Positions 54,121 to 62,446 of a stretch of 64,000 bases of DNA are shown in pieces (within the stretch, counting starts at the first letter, position 1; every line of letters starts with the position of its first letter). The notes under the pieces are model-generated. The model saw only the letters and a program-made list of their open reading frames with translations, ran no database searches and had not been told where the DNA came from. This DNA comes from Clostridiales bacterium (GTDB lineage Bacteria > Bacillota > Clostridia > Saccharofermentanales > Saccharofermentanaceae). The position numbers and the translations under genes were made by a program. The stretch spans positions 58,797-122,796 of the forward strand of contig JAFXMZ010000004.1 in NCBI GenBank assembly GCA_017529925.1, written 5' to 3'.

Positions 54121-55113
54121 TCACTCATTAATTACCGGCAACACCTTTCGCTCAATAAGATCCACTCTGTCAAAGATCCTCGGCTTAAATGTGCCTGTAA
54201 TTCCCACAGATACATTTTCCTCTTTGTTTACATAGATGATATTTCCGCTGTCACCGATCGCTGCATATACATCTTTGTTATCGTAGGGTTTATACCATAA
54301 GTAGCCATAGCTCATGAAGCCAAATCGCTCACCAAGCTTAATGTGAGGAGTCAGCATGTCTTTTATATATTCTTCAGAGATGATCCTCTTACCACCATGA
54401 AGTCCACCTTCCAGAACAAGTTCACCTATAACAGCCATGTCTTTTGCCGACATGCATAATCCCCAACCTGCAGTAACGCAGCCCTGAGGGTCAGTGTACC
54501 ACTCATACTTTCTGGGATTTTTGTTCATAAAGAAATCAAACTGATCCTCTTTAGAACTGTCTCCGTGGGGTATACGCCTGGGAAGTCCCAGTGGTTCAAA
54601 CAGATTCCTGTTAGCGAAATCAATGCATTTTTCGCCCGTTGCCCTCTCGATTATCCCCGCAAGGATCTGAATGCCAAGTGTTGCGTACCTGAACTCTCCT
54701 GTAATTCCTTTCCGGCCACCAAGATAATCAAGGGTCGCAAGCGTAAAGTCCGCGGAAGTACATACTTTCTTCCATGGATCTGACTTGCCTTTATACGGGG
54801 CTGTCATCGTGAGCATATGCCTGATCGTTACGTCATAGATAGTTTTCTCCCCACGTTTTACAGTGTAATCAGGAAAGAAATCCATTACCTTTTGATCCGG
54901 TTTTTTGATAAACCCTTTGCCCAATGCAATCCCTGCCAATAATGCCATAACTCCTTTAGTCACGGAATTGACATTCATCGCATCCGTAGTCTTGAATCCA
55001 TGCCAACAATCATCAAGTACCACCTCATGGTCTTTGATGGCATAGATCTGGCATATATTGCTCTCATTCCCGGTGCTTTCAGAAATGTAGCTGTGCAACT
55101 GTTCTTTATTCAT
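54121..55113 (-). CDS. Serine hydrolase, class C beta-lactamase fold
   Basis: A protein of 330 residues with the SxxK nucleophile motif in VNSVTKGVMAL (about 52-55), Tyr in FRYATLGIQIL and a C-terminal GDSGN strand. There is no signal peptide, so it acts in the cytoplasm as an esterase or peptidase rather than on beta-lactams. GGAGG lies nine bases before the ATG at 55113. Confidence 0.85.
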   Translation of the reverse strand: MNKEQLHSYISESTGNESNICQIYAIKDHEVVLDDCWHGFKTTDAMNVNSVTKGVMALLAGIALGKGFIKKPDQKVMDFFPDYTVKRGEKTIYDVTIRHMLTMTAPYKGKSDPWKKVCTSADFTLATLDYLGGRKGITGEFRYATLGIQILAGIIERATGEKCIDFANRNLFEPLGLPRRIPHGDSSKEDQFDFFMNKNPRKYEWYTDPQGCVTAGWGLCMSAKDMAVIGELVLEGGLHGGKRIISEEYIKDMLTPHIKLGERFGFMSYGYLWYKPYDNKDVYAAIGDSGNIIYVNKEENVSVGITGTFKPRIFDRVDLIERKVLPVINE

Positions 55114-55314
55114 AGTCAAAAGCCTCCTCTTAGGAAAGATTCGGACGTCCTAAGAAAAGGCTAATTGAATTAAAAATCTTTTTCAAGAATAATCTTAAAA
55201 AATTTATAGTCAGAGATAACGAGCCACGATCAGACTATCGCATCATCCCGAAAAGAATAATCTAATCAAAACTGTTGTCTTTGTTTTGTTCTTTGCCATT
55301 GTTTGTATTCTCTG

Positions 55315-55710
55315 TCACAGTGAGGCTCTTAACCGGGCTGCCACTTCCTCTGACACTTCTTTCACCCCCTCCGGATATATCCAGTCGTAGCCGTCGTTCT
55401 CCAGCCTCGGGAAGACATGAAAGTGGAAATGTCCAAACTTACAGTTCGCTCCGCCGTTTTGCAAGACACCGTAACCCCTTGCGCCGTAGACCGTCCCAAA
55501 AGCCTTTATGACTTTCCTGGACACTTTTACTATGTCCATCATAAAATCATCGGGCAGATCCACGATGGAATCCGCATGCATCTTCGGAATGATGAGGACA
55601 TGTCCTTCATTCGCAGGTGCTATATCGAGGACGGTTATAGTCTTCTCAGTCTCATTAACTATATGAGCCTCGGTCATCTTGTGGTCGGCGATATCGCAGA
55701 ACAGGCACAT
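55315..55710 (-). CDS. HIT family hydrolase
   Basis: A nucleotide hydrolase of 131 residues. The HIT motif is GHFHFHVFPR, and the N-terminal Cys pair with a His (CLFCDIADHK) may bind zinc. Substrates are AMP-lysine-type or dinucleotide phosphates. GGAG lies seven bases before the ATG. 55114-55314 holds no gene. Confidence 0.88.
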   Translation of the reverse strand: MCLFCDIADHKMTEAHIVNETEKTITVLDIAPANEGHVLIIPKMHADSIVDLPDDFMMDIVKVSRKVIKAFGTVYGARGYGVLQNGGANCKFGHFHFHVFPRLENDGYDWIYPEGVKEVSEEVAARLRASL

Positions 55711-55770
55711 AGAATATTCTCCTTAAATGTTGATTGTCACGTATGATTCCCACAGCCTTCACGCATATAT

Positions 55771-56304
55771 CTATGCACATTCGAGATATTCAATAATTGG
55801 TTCGATATACTTTTCATCCGAAATATCATAGGAGGTTGCAATCATCTCTGCCATGATCTTTTCTTCCTCTGTCTGATCCTTCTTTTTCTTAAGAGCTGAC
55901 ACAAACATTTTCATGGCCAGTCTTGAGGGGCCGTTCATCTTCTCGTAGTTGAATCCACCCTGGCAGTAGAAAGCCCTTATGATCTTTCTCTGATCATCAG
56001 AAAGCATATTGTGGAGAGTAACCTCGATATCCGGGTTGTCGTTCGGACTTCCGCCCACGCAGAAAACTGCAAGCTTCTTGCCGGTCCATGAAGCAGCCTT
56101 GTTAAGGAACCACTTAACCTTTACGGTATTCCCTGCCATGATCCATCCGCCATATACTATCGCCTGATACTCATCGTAGAAGCTGTCCTTCTTCTTTCGT
56201 GCATCCTTTAGATCAAGGATATCAGCACCGGTCTTCTCTGCTATCCACTCGGCATATCTCTTTGTAAAACCGGTCTGCGATGTGTAAACAACTAAAGCTT
56301 TCAT
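55771..56304 (-). CDS. Flavodoxin-like FMN protein
   Basis: A protein of 177 residues with FMN loop YTSQTGFTKRYA, second loop YGGWIMAGNTVK and CVGGSPNDN. It belongs to the HemG-like flavodoxin group, as does the protein at 39032. The start overlaps the MarR stop by 4 bases, so MarR controls it. Redox or quinone stress response is inferred. Confidence 0.85.
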   Translation of the reverse strand: MKALVVYTSQTGFTKRYAEWIAEKTGADILDLKDARKKKDSFYDEYQAIVYGGWIMAGNTVKVKWFLNKAASWTGKKLAVFCVGGSPNDNPDIEVTLHNMLSDDQRKIIRAFYCQGGFNYEKMNGPSRLAMKMFVSALKKKKDQTEEEKIMAEMIATSYDISDEKYIEPIIEYLECA

Positions 56305-56780
56305 AGTTCGCTCAGATTCCTTTCCATTCTCATAATCGTCTTTATCGTTGAGTTCAGATTCCTCTCACTCACACCATCGAAAATTCGTCCGATAATGTAC
56401 TGACTATGTTTTCCGTTGTTATCGTTTTCTTCCAGGAAATCCCGGCATCTGTCCGTAACGAGTATTCTCTGTTTTCTCTTGTCTTTATCATCAGTGAAAA
56501 AAGCTATAAACCCCTTCTTCTCAAGCTTCAGCAGTATCTGCTTTACATTCTGATGTGAACTGCCCATAACATCTGATAATTCATTTATCGTCGGCGGTTC
56601 TTTGCAAAGATTAATGCATATCACGGCAAAGAACTGCTTCCATGTAATCTCCTTAAAAAACGCGTCTGCAGCTGCCTGATACCTGTTATCGAAAGCACTC
56701 AGGAGTCCGAGCAGAAATGCCTGGGGCGGCATATTGCCAAACTCGACATTATTCATGTTCATCTTCTCATCGTAATTCAT
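56301..56780 (-). CDS. MarR-family regulator
   Basis: A winged-helix regulator of 159 residues: TINELSDVMGSSHQNVKQILLKLEKKGFI is the recognition region and KQRILVTDRCRDFL the wing. The ATG at 56780 lies five bases after GGAGG. It forms an operon with the flavodoxin gene downstream and has matching palindromes upstream at 56806-56846. Confidence 0.9.
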   Translation of the reverse strand: MNYDEKMNMNNVEFGNMPPQAFLLGLLSAFDNRYQAAADAFFKEITWKQFFAVICINLCKEPPTINELSDVMGSSHQNVKQILLKLEKKGFIAFFTDDKDKRKQRILVTDRCRDFLEENDNNGKHSQYIIGRIFDGVSERNLNSTIKTIMRMERNLSEL

Positions 56781-56805
56781 GATTACCTCCATTTATGCAA
56801 GATGC

Positions 56806-56846
56806 GTAATATATTACATTTCATCAAACAATGTAACATATTACAT
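56806..56846. promoter_or_regulatory. MarR operators
   Basis: GTAATATATTAC lies at 56806-56817 and ATGTAACATATTACAT at 56831-56846. The second shares a 12 bp core with both palindromes at 39624-39665. Confidence 0.75.
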
Positions 56847-56874
56847 ATCATTCGTCAACTGAGACATCACAATA

Positions 56875-57041
56875 ATACCGCCCGATCCATTCAGATCAAG
56901 CGGTATCTGTCGATTTTTGTAGAGGTGACCCAATTGGGATGCATTTCCCATTCTGAGGAGAATCGAACTCCTGTTTTCTAATCACAAGCATAAGAAAAAG
57001 GCTCTGGGCCCTCCGCTGATTCCAGCAGTGGGTCGAGCCTT
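56875..57041. repeat. ATACCGC repeat, copy R2 (type A, full length)
   Basis: In order: ATACCGC...GCGGTAT hairpin (56875-56906), GTAGAGGTGACCCAATTGGG, a tRNA T-arm-like AGGAG-AATCGAA-CTCCT, CTAATCACAAGCAT, and a second hairpin AAGGCTC...GAGCCTT (56998-57041). On the minus strand both hairpins are followed by T-rich sequence. It is close to identical to R4 over about 165 bp. Confidence 0.85.
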
Positions 57042-57081
57042 ATCTTAAGCCTATGATAGCATATTCAATATAATAGATAAA

Positions 57082-57384
57082 CTACAAGTTACGTCCGCCA
57101 TACTGGATCGTAACTACATATACACGTTTCAGTTCTTCATCGATCCTGTATACAGCAATATAGTTATCAACAATGAGTTGTTTATATCCCTTTCCTGCAT
57201 ATCTTCCGACTAACCGATCCTGATGAGATTCCGGGAATGAATCAAGTGATTCTATAGCATCCCAGATCCTATCTGTAAGCCCTTTAGCTATACCAGGTTC
57301 AAGTTTTTCCAGAGCTATGTACGAGTATATTTCTTCCAGATCACGATATGCTCTTGGGAAAAGCATTACTTCATACTTATCCAT
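57082..57384 (-). CDS. ParE/RelE-type toxin
   Basis: A small basic toxin of 100 residues: LFPRAYRDLEEIYSYIA helix, SFPESHQDR and the C-terminal strands IAVYRIDE and YVVTIQYGGR. It overlaps the antitoxin gene by 8 bases. Related toxins block gyrase (ParE) or cut mRNA (RelE). The sequence does not decide which. Confidence 0.88.
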   Translation of the reverse strand: MDKYEVMLFPRAYRDLEEIYSYIALEKLEPGIAKGLTDRIWDAIESLDSFPESHQDRLVGRYAGKGYKQLIVDNYIAVYRIDEELKRVYVVTIQYGGRNL

Positions 57385-57640
57385 GATATTTCTCGTCTAA
57401 TCTCTTCCTTGCTGCTTTGGCAGGAATGGGTTCGGCTCCATCTTCAACTTCTTTTTCAGCTTCGAATATCGCCTGATCTATTCGGTTGGTTTGGGCAAAT
57501 TTCTCATACAACTCTGCGCTCATGACTACAAGATCACTATAACCGTTCTTAGTTATAAAGATCGGTTCCTGCATCTTATGGGCCAGCTCAGATATCTCGC
57601 TCGTGTTTCTTAAGTCTCTTATTGGCATAATAGTAGGCAT
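57377..57640 (-). CDS. Phd/YefM-type antitoxin
   Basis: A protein of 87 residues with the family N-terminus MPIRDLRNTSEISELAHK and PIFITKNGYSDLVVMS. The C-terminal half (EVEDGAEPIPAKAARKRLDEKY) would bind the toxin. The ATG at 57640 has GGAGG upstream. An operator-like GTAGCA/TGCTAC repeat lies further upstream. Confidence 0.88.
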   Translation of the reverse strand: MPTIMPIRDLRNTSEISELAHKMQEPIFITKNGYSDLVVMSAELYEKFAQTNRIDQAIFEAEKEVEDGAEPIPAKAARKRLDEKYHG

Positions 57641-57664
57641 ATAATTCACCTCCTTAGCACAATT

Positions 57665-57682
57665 GTAGCACAATTATGCTAC
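57665..57682. promoter_or_regulatory. Antitoxin operator candidate
   Basis: GTAGCA-6-TGCTAC inverted repeat, with a direct repeat of TAGCACAATT, directly upstream of the antitoxin ribosome binding site. Autoregulation is usual for this family. Confidence 0.55.
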
Positions 57683-57729
57683 GCACACAATTATAGGGAA
57701 TCGATGCTATATTTGATGTCATTACAAAA

Positions 57730-57813
57730 ATACCGCCCGACCCTTGCAGATCGAGCGGTATCTGTTTGTTTTTGACTAGGTTTTGCAAATGAGACCCATT
57801 CACGTTTCTGAGG
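57730..57813. repeat. ATACCGC repeat, copy R3 (type B)
   Basis: ATACCGC...GCGGTAT hairpin (57730-57761) followed by TTTGACTAGG, TTGCAAATGAGACCCATTCA and CGTTTCTGAGG. The tail matches R6 and not the type A copies. On the minus strand the hairpin ends in TATTTTTG. Confidence 0.82.
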
Positions 57814-57835
57814 TTGTATAAAATTGGTATTTTCT

Positions 57836-58069
57836 TTACGATGCCGGTGCTGTCATTTCAATATGATTGCCTTCTGAATCGACAATCTCGACTACCCAGT
57901 TGTCTTTTATTCGAGTTAACGGAAAACACACTTCTCTGCCATTTATCTTCTTCTCGAGCACCGAAAGAGAATCCACGCTCAGACTCGGGAGACAATTACT
58001 GCCAAATACATGTTCTTCACCTTTCCGAAAAATACCAAATGTGGATTTATCGATGGATATACATCCTCG
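57836..58069 (-). pseudogene. VOC (glyoxalase/bleomycin resistance) family remnant
   Basis: About 77 open codons end in WVVEIVDSEGNHIEMTAPAS and a stop, the classic end of a VOC protein, with LPSLSVDSLSVLEKKI before it. A TGA stop lies upstream in frame and the front half is missing. It overlaps the end of the GNAT gene by about 20 bases. Confidence 0.7.
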
Positions 58070-58502
58070 TCAAATCAGGGTCCCCGTCACCTTGAACCAT
58101 ACAAAGAAACTGCCAACCATATTTTTCATAAAAACCGGTATGATCAGTTACCAGATAAACAGGAGTGATCCCTTTGAACGTAAAATCATTTACCGTCATA
58201 TTTAGCAAATGCCCAGCGATACCTTTGCAACGGTAATCTTCTTCCGTATACACAGCACACACATTTGGACTCAGATCTTTTCTGTCATGAAAGTCATTCT
58301 CAATAACACCAAGTCCACCTATAATCTTACTTCCATCAAGACACGGATACCATCCGTATTCTGTTTCACTTTTCAAATAGCTTTCCATACACTCCAAATA
58401 AGCTTCTTTCGGCACACCCCATTTACTACAAAACCATTCTGCAGCCGTTTCTTTAAGTGCTGGCTCGTCTCTTAATGTGATATAAGTGTATTTCTCCATC
58501 AT
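58047..58502 (-). CDS. GNAT family N-acetyltransferase
   Basis: Acetyltransferase of 151 residues with EEDYRCKGIAGHLLNMT as AcCoA loop after CAVYTE, and a TDHTGFYEKYGWQFLC end. It is of the aminoglycoside/eis-like small type. Its last codons run into the VOC remnant, which suggests a recombination joint. Confidence 0.85.
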   Translation of the reverse strand: MMEKYTYITLRDEPALKETAAEWFCSKWGVPKEAYLECMESYLKSETEYGWYPCLDGSKIIGGLGVIENDFHDRKDLSPNVCAVYTEEDYRCKGIAGHLLNMTVNDFTFKGITPVYLVTDHTGFYEKYGWQFLCMVQGDGDPDLTRMYIHR

Positions 58503-58621
58503 AATAAATCAATCCCTTCAGACCTTTTATATATTCATACTTCCGGCTTGTCATGGACTCAAAGTCTTTCCGACCATAGAACAAGAAAAGCGTGCTGTCC
58601 TTAACCAGATATACGTTTACC

Positions 58622-58951
58622 TCATATTGTTTTATCTCTGTGCTGCATTCCGTGTAAGATCCTGCGGACTTCCATTATCTTTTTACTTTTTCCATCAGGA
58701 ATAACCACATAATAAATGACATAGTTCTTAACATATATCCGGTAATATGGATACTCACGTTCTTTTCTTGAATGGTACGGCTCGAATGATTCTGCATAAG
58801 GAAGTCTCTCAAGAATTGCATTTTCAACGTTGCTCAGCAAATCATTAGCTGCAGCATCATTCTTAAGAACACGCGAAATATACATCACGTGTCCTTCAAG
58901 ATCGTTAAAAAAAGTCGGCAGATATCTGAGCGTGTATCTATCCTTAGCCAT
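58622..58951 (-). CDS. ParE/RelE-type toxin
   Basis: A toxin of 109 residues: LRYLPTFFNDLEGHVMYIS, LPYAESFEPYHSRKER and RIYVKNYVIYYVV with a C-terminal Arg-rich strand (MEVRRILHG). It overlaps the antitoxin by 8 bases. It is related in fold but not close in sequence to the toxin at 57082. Confidence 0.88.
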   Translation of the reverse strand: MAKDRYTLRYLPTFFNDLEGHVMYISRVLKNDAAANDLLSNVENAILERLPYAESFEPYHSRKEREYPYYRIYVKNYVIYYVVIPDGKSKKIMEVRRILHGMQHRDKTI

Positions 58952-59201
58952 TTAACTGACTCCGCAATTTGCCGAATACTTCCTCATGAGTCATTCTCTC
59001 GCTGTTTTTCTTGGCATATTCATCAGCTTCGTCCAATGCCTGTTCGACATTTTGAGTCAGACGTGAATAAGTATCAATACTCATAACGACCATAGAACCA
59101 TATCCGTTCTTTGTAAGAAAGACAGGCTCCCCGTTGCTGACATTCTTCTCAATGTCAGTAAACTTATTTCTTAAATCTGAAACAGGTCTTATATTAATCA
59201 T
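58944..59201 (-). CDS. Phd/YefM-type antitoxin
   Basis: A protein of 85 residues: IRPVSDLRNKFTDIEKNV, PVFLTKNGYGSMVVMSIDTY, and a C-terminal toxin-binding part. The ATG at 59201 is preceded by AAGGTGG; a GTG four codons earlier is less likely. Confidence 0.88.
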   Translation of the reverse strand: MINIRPVSDLRNKFTDIEKNVSNGEPVFLTKNGYGSMVVMSIDTYSRLTQNVEQALDEADEYAKKNSERMTHEEVFGKLRSQLNG

Positions 59202-59324
59202 AAGCAAATCCACCTTGTTTTATAATATCATTATTATATCACAATTATGATAAAACAAAGAGTTTCATTTGTATATTATCCTGTTTATTTATCTTACTGA
59301 CAATCCAATTATACCATTACAAAA

Positions 59325-59491
59325 ATACCGCCCGACCCTTGCAGATCAAGCGGTATCTTTATGTGCAGTTGTAGAGGTGACCCAATTGGGATGCATTTCC
59401 CATTCTGGGGAGAATCGAACTCCTGTATTCTAATCACAAGCATAAGAAAAAGGCTCTGGGCCCTCCGCTATGCAGCAGTGGGTCGAGCCTT
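59325..59491. repeat. ATACCGC repeat, copy R4 (type A, full length)
   Basis: Same order of parts as R2: hairpin (59325-59356), GAGGTGACCCAATTGGG, T-arm-like GGGAG-AATCGAA-CTCCT, CTAATCACAAGCAT and second hairpin (59450-59491). The 40 bases ahead of the first hairpin also match those ahead of R6. Confidence 0.85.
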
Positions 59492-59526
59492 ATCTTAACT
59501 ATAAGATATCATGTTCTACACAAAAG

Positions 59527-59940
59527 TCAATGTTTATTCAGATATGGTAATAATGCCAGATCCTTCTTAATTATATACATTTTCCTAAGTTGCGAACGCT
59601 TTGAGTATTGACGCTCCAATTCTTGAATGCATTCTTTTTCCGACAGCTTAATATGCCTGAGATCAAAAATTACATTTCGTGACTGCAATAAAGCCTTTCG
59701 CATATTATTCTCTATGGTTCTCTTGCTACTTCCTTCCGGATATTTTATCTCCCATTCAACTCCATCCATAAGAATATCCGGTCTATGCTGACCAGGGATA
59801 GCACTGGGAGGGATAAACACTATATCCTTACCAAGCTCCGCAAAGTACTTTGCTACAGCGAACTCTGATTTATCAGGCGGAGTATTTAGTTGTGAGATAT
59901 CTATTCTCCCTGTCATATAATTGCTCCATAGCTCGATCAA
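59527..59940 (-). CDS. CdiA C-terminal-like nuclease domain protein
   Basis: A stand-alone protein of 137 residues resembling the restriction-endonuclease-fold nuclease domains found at the ends of CdiA toxins. Candidate active residues are Asp in HRPDILMDG and E-x-K in EWEIKYPEG, with QSRNVIFDLRHIK later. It overlaps the upstream HTH gene by 4 bases. There is no delivery domain and no clear immunity gene, so an intracellular role is likely. Confidence 0.6.
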   Translation of the reverse strand: MIELWSNYMTGRIDISQLNTPPDKSEFAVAKYFAELGKDIVFIPPSAIPGQHRPDILMDGVEWEIKYPEGSSKRTIENNMRKALLQSRNVIFDLRHIKLSEKECIQELERQYSKRSQLRKMYIIKKDLALLPYLNKH

Positions 59941-60218
59941 TCTTTTATCTGCTTTGATGATAAATCATAGTATTCCTTATACCTGTATACAGTACGTTTG
60001 CTGATATTATTCCTCTCCGCTATCTCGATGAGTGACATACCGTTCTCATAACAGAAAACAAAGTCATTATAGATATTCATCCATTTGGCATTATGCTTCT
60101 GCCTGCCACTTGCTTTTCTCTTTTTGAAGTATTCAAGTTCTTCTCTTAATTCAGCATTTTCTTTTTCGAGTTGCTGAATACGCTCTATAGCCTCCTTAAT
60201 TGTTATTCGATTAGCCAT
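59937..60218 (-). CDS. Coiled-coil helix-turn-helix protein
   Basis: A protein of 93 residues with an N-terminal coiled coil (ERIQQLEKENAELREELEYF) and a C-terminal HTH like those of resolvases and small transposases (NGMSLIEIAERNNISKRTVYRY). It is translationally coupled to the nuclease gene. The ATG at 60218 follows GGGGGATTTT. Confidence 0.75.
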   Translation of the reverse strand: MANRITIKEAIERIQQLEKENAELREELEYFKKRKASGRQKHNAKWMNIYNDFVFCYENGMSLIEIAERNNISKRTVYRYKEYYDLSSKQIKD

Positions 60219-60316
60219 AAAATCCCCCCTCAAAGACAAAATCAATTTGACACAATTATACTAACCGTAGCCGCATGAGTCAATTTCATTTTGTCACAAA
60301 GAAGATGGCAATAAAA

Positions 60317-60340
60317 TAGCGAGGTATATCCCCGCTGCTT
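60317..60340 (-). terminator. Weak terminator or hairpin
   Basis: On the minus strand AGCGGGG-atata-CCTCGCT, one G-T pair, is followed by ATTTTATT. It lies in the 60219-60394 spacer after the acyltransferase operon, and no gene is seen there. Confidence 0.45.
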
Positions 60341-60394
60341 GGTGGACCAGGGTCATACGACCAGCCCTATAGTTTAATCATATCATATTAGAAA

Positions 60395-60515
60395 ATACCG
60401 CCCGGCCCTTGCAGATCGAGCGGTATCTGTTTGTTTTTGTAGAGGTGACCCAATTTGGATGCATTTCCTATTCCAGGGAGAATTGAACTCCTGTCTTGGT
60501 CGATTATATTCAGGA
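60395..60515. repeat. ATACCGC repeat, copy R5 (type A, with R6-like end)
   Basis: Hairpin (60395-60426), then GAGGTGACCCAATTTGG, AGGGAGAATTGAACTCCTG and CTTGGTCGATTATATTCAGG. The last stretch resembles the end of R6, not R2 or R4. It reaches to the stop of the acyltransferase gene at 60516. Confidence 0.78.
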
Positions 60516-61703
60516 TTATTCGATCAAATGTACTGCAACATTCATTACATCATTTGCAGTAACGATTCCAATGATATTCTTACCATATGATACCACCGGA
60601 GGCACGAAAACCAATTCCTCGATCTTATAGTCACCATAGACAACCGGAATATCAACACGTGTCAGATTGGTAAGACTGATATCCTTTACCTTGCTTCCGT
60701 ATCCCAGAAGCTCAGCAACCTTTTTCGAAAACTTGCTTGAGAAATACCCTGCGTGTTCAAGACTTAATGCATCGACCAAAGTGGAATCCAGTTTTCCCAT
60801 AAAAAGCAGAACAAGATAAAGACGTCTTTTATCTTCAAGTTTCTTTTTCATTAATCCTTGTATCTTGCGTGCATTTTCTTCGAAGGAGATCTGCTTATTG
60901 TATCTGTATTGAAATGAGATTCCGGTAGCCTGATTACCCATTGATCTGTTACCGTCAGTCCTGCCATCTACCGCAATACCGATATCTGCTTTGATATCCT
61001 TATCCTTGATCATATCCGTGATCAGATAAGAAGTTAAAGTAACACCTGCCTCTTTTGCTTTCTTCAGCATGCTATCAAGATCTGCTTTTACATAACGCTT
61101 AATGTCAGTTACTGACCTTCTGTCTTTCCAGTAACAGTCATAAGCCCTATCCATATCTTCAAATCCGAAGACCTTCTTCTCCTTTGTCCACTTCTTATTC
61201 CAGTACTTAAGGAGCATTTCATATACAGAAGACAATTCACTTCCTTCAGGTATATTATCCACAGTTAGATTTCTGAAAGGAACGGGTTCAACAGTTTCAT
61301 TATTAAGACACCTCATGAATGTCTCGATATAATAGAGAAGCGACTTACCGTCTCCTCCAAGATGGTGCATCATGAATATTATCTTGTCAGCCGACTTAAA
61401 TCCTCTTATAAACTCGCCTTCTTCTATGTGAAATCTTTTCCGCTCATTCAAATTGATCAGTTCCTGTATAGATTTATCAGTCTCTTCAAGGCTGTTATAA
61501 GTTTTATCAGAAGTCACATAATAAGCCTCGCCTGATGGTTCTATAACAACCTTCGTGTTCAACACTTCATGAATACTGCATGCCTTTTCAAAAGCTTCTT
61601 GCATTCTTTCAAACGGCACATCTTCACTAACCCTGACAAGCATAGATATCACAATGCTTGTATCGAAAAGATCTACTCTTTCTGTCTCAATTTTATATCT
61701 CAT
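60516..61703 (-). CDS. Condensation-domain-like acyltransferase
   Basis: A protein of 395 residues of the BAHD/condensation/wax-synthase-like fold. The catalytic motif HHxxxDG is in FMMHHLGGDGKSLL (about 107). A DFG-like motif is not evident. Such small stand-alone enzymes join an acyl thioester to an alcohol or amine. The ATG at 61703 overlaps the SDR stop by 4 bases. It forms an operon with the SDR and TetR genes. Confidence 0.75.
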   Translation of the reverse strand: MRYKIETERVDLFDTSIVISMLVRVSEDVPFERMQEAFEKACSIHEVLNTKVVIEPSGEAYYVTSDKTYNSLEETDKSIQELINLNERKRFHIEEGEFIRGFKSADKIIFMMHHLGGDGKSLLYYIETFMRCLNNETVEPVPFRNLTVDNIPEGSELSSVYEMLLKYWNKKWTKEKKVFGFEDMDRAYDCYWKDRRSVTDIKRYVKADLDSMLKKAKEAGVTLTSYLITDMIKDKDIKADIGIAVDGRTDGNRSMGNQATGISFQYRYNKQISFEENARKIQGLMKKKLEDKRRLYLVLLFMGKLDSTLVDALSLEHAGYFSSKFSKKVAELLGYGSKVKDISLTNLTRVDIPVVYGDYKIEELVFVPPVVSYGKNIIGIVTANDVMNVAVHLIE

Positions 61704-62446
61704 AAGTATTCCTTTATTCCGCTTACCCACAACTTCATTTCAAGCCTGTGTGGCATAACCTTACTTAAGAACCGCATATAACGGTAATAGAAGGAACATA
61801 CAGAAACATCTTTCCCTTTTCTTGCATCTTTTATAGCAGCGTCTATCACTATATCTGCATTTACCATTCCGGGATACTTAATCTCTTTTCCGTTATTCTT
61901 TTTCGGAAGCATCTTTGTATCGACCCATCCGGGGCATACAGCCGTGCAAGTTATTCCATCATTCTCGACATTAAGACTTCTTGTAAATGACAACAGATAA
62001 GCCTTGCTTGCCGAATATAATGCAATATACGGATTGGGCTGAAATGCAGAAGCTGAAGCAACGTTCAGGATGTATGAGCCTTCTGTCATGAAAGGGAGTG
62101 ATGCTCTGCAGAGAAGTGTTGCTGCTTTATCATTGATATCAAGCATGTCACTTATTTCTTCGAGTGAGAACTCAGATACCGGAGCCATTCTGGCAATGCC
62201 TGCGTTATTTACCAGATACTTTATCTCAGGCTTTTCAGATTCAATCTTTCTGCAAAGTGATAAGATCTGTTCTTTATCCGAGAGATCAGCTTTAACCTTG
62301 ATTATCTTGTCACCATAAAGTTCTGCCAGTCCTGAAAGCTTTTCATCACTTCTTCCGACTGCCCAGATACTGTCCACTTCGTCATACAGTTTTCTGATAA
62401 ACTCTTTTCCGATATCACCTGTCGCACCTGTAACTATTGCTATCAT
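61700..62446 (-). CDS. Short-chain dehydrogenase/reductase
   Basis: A Rossmann-fold oxidoreductase of 248 residues. The cofactor loop is VTGATGDIGKEF and the adenine site is KADLSD. NNAGIA follows, and the catalytic Tyr/Lys are in YSASKAY with Ser in VASASAF. NADP is favoured by the basic GRSDEK. It overlaps the acyltransferase start. Together they could reduce and then acylate one metabolite. Confidence 0.88.
   Translation of the reverse strand: MIAIVTGATGDIGKEFIRKLYDEVDSIWAVGRSDEKLSGLAELYGDKIIKVKADLSDKEQILSLCRKIESEKPEIKYLVNNAGIARMAPVSEFSLEEISDMLDINDKAATLLCRASLPFMTEGSYILNVASASAFQPNPYIALYSASKAYLLSFTRSLNVENDGITCTAVCPGWVDTKMLPKKNNGKEIKYPGMVNADIVIDAAIKDARKGKDVSVCSFYYRYMRFLSKVMPHRLEMKLWVSGIKEYL

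Noticed and set aside
56941..56990. A complete tRNA gene in repeats R2 and R4
   Set aside because: Only a T-arm-like stem is present. Acceptor, D and anticodon arms cannot be folded and there is no CCA.
60350..60375. A tRNA 3' end on the minus strand near GGTGGACCAGGG
   Set aside because: The stems do not pair well and no anticodon arm can be built.
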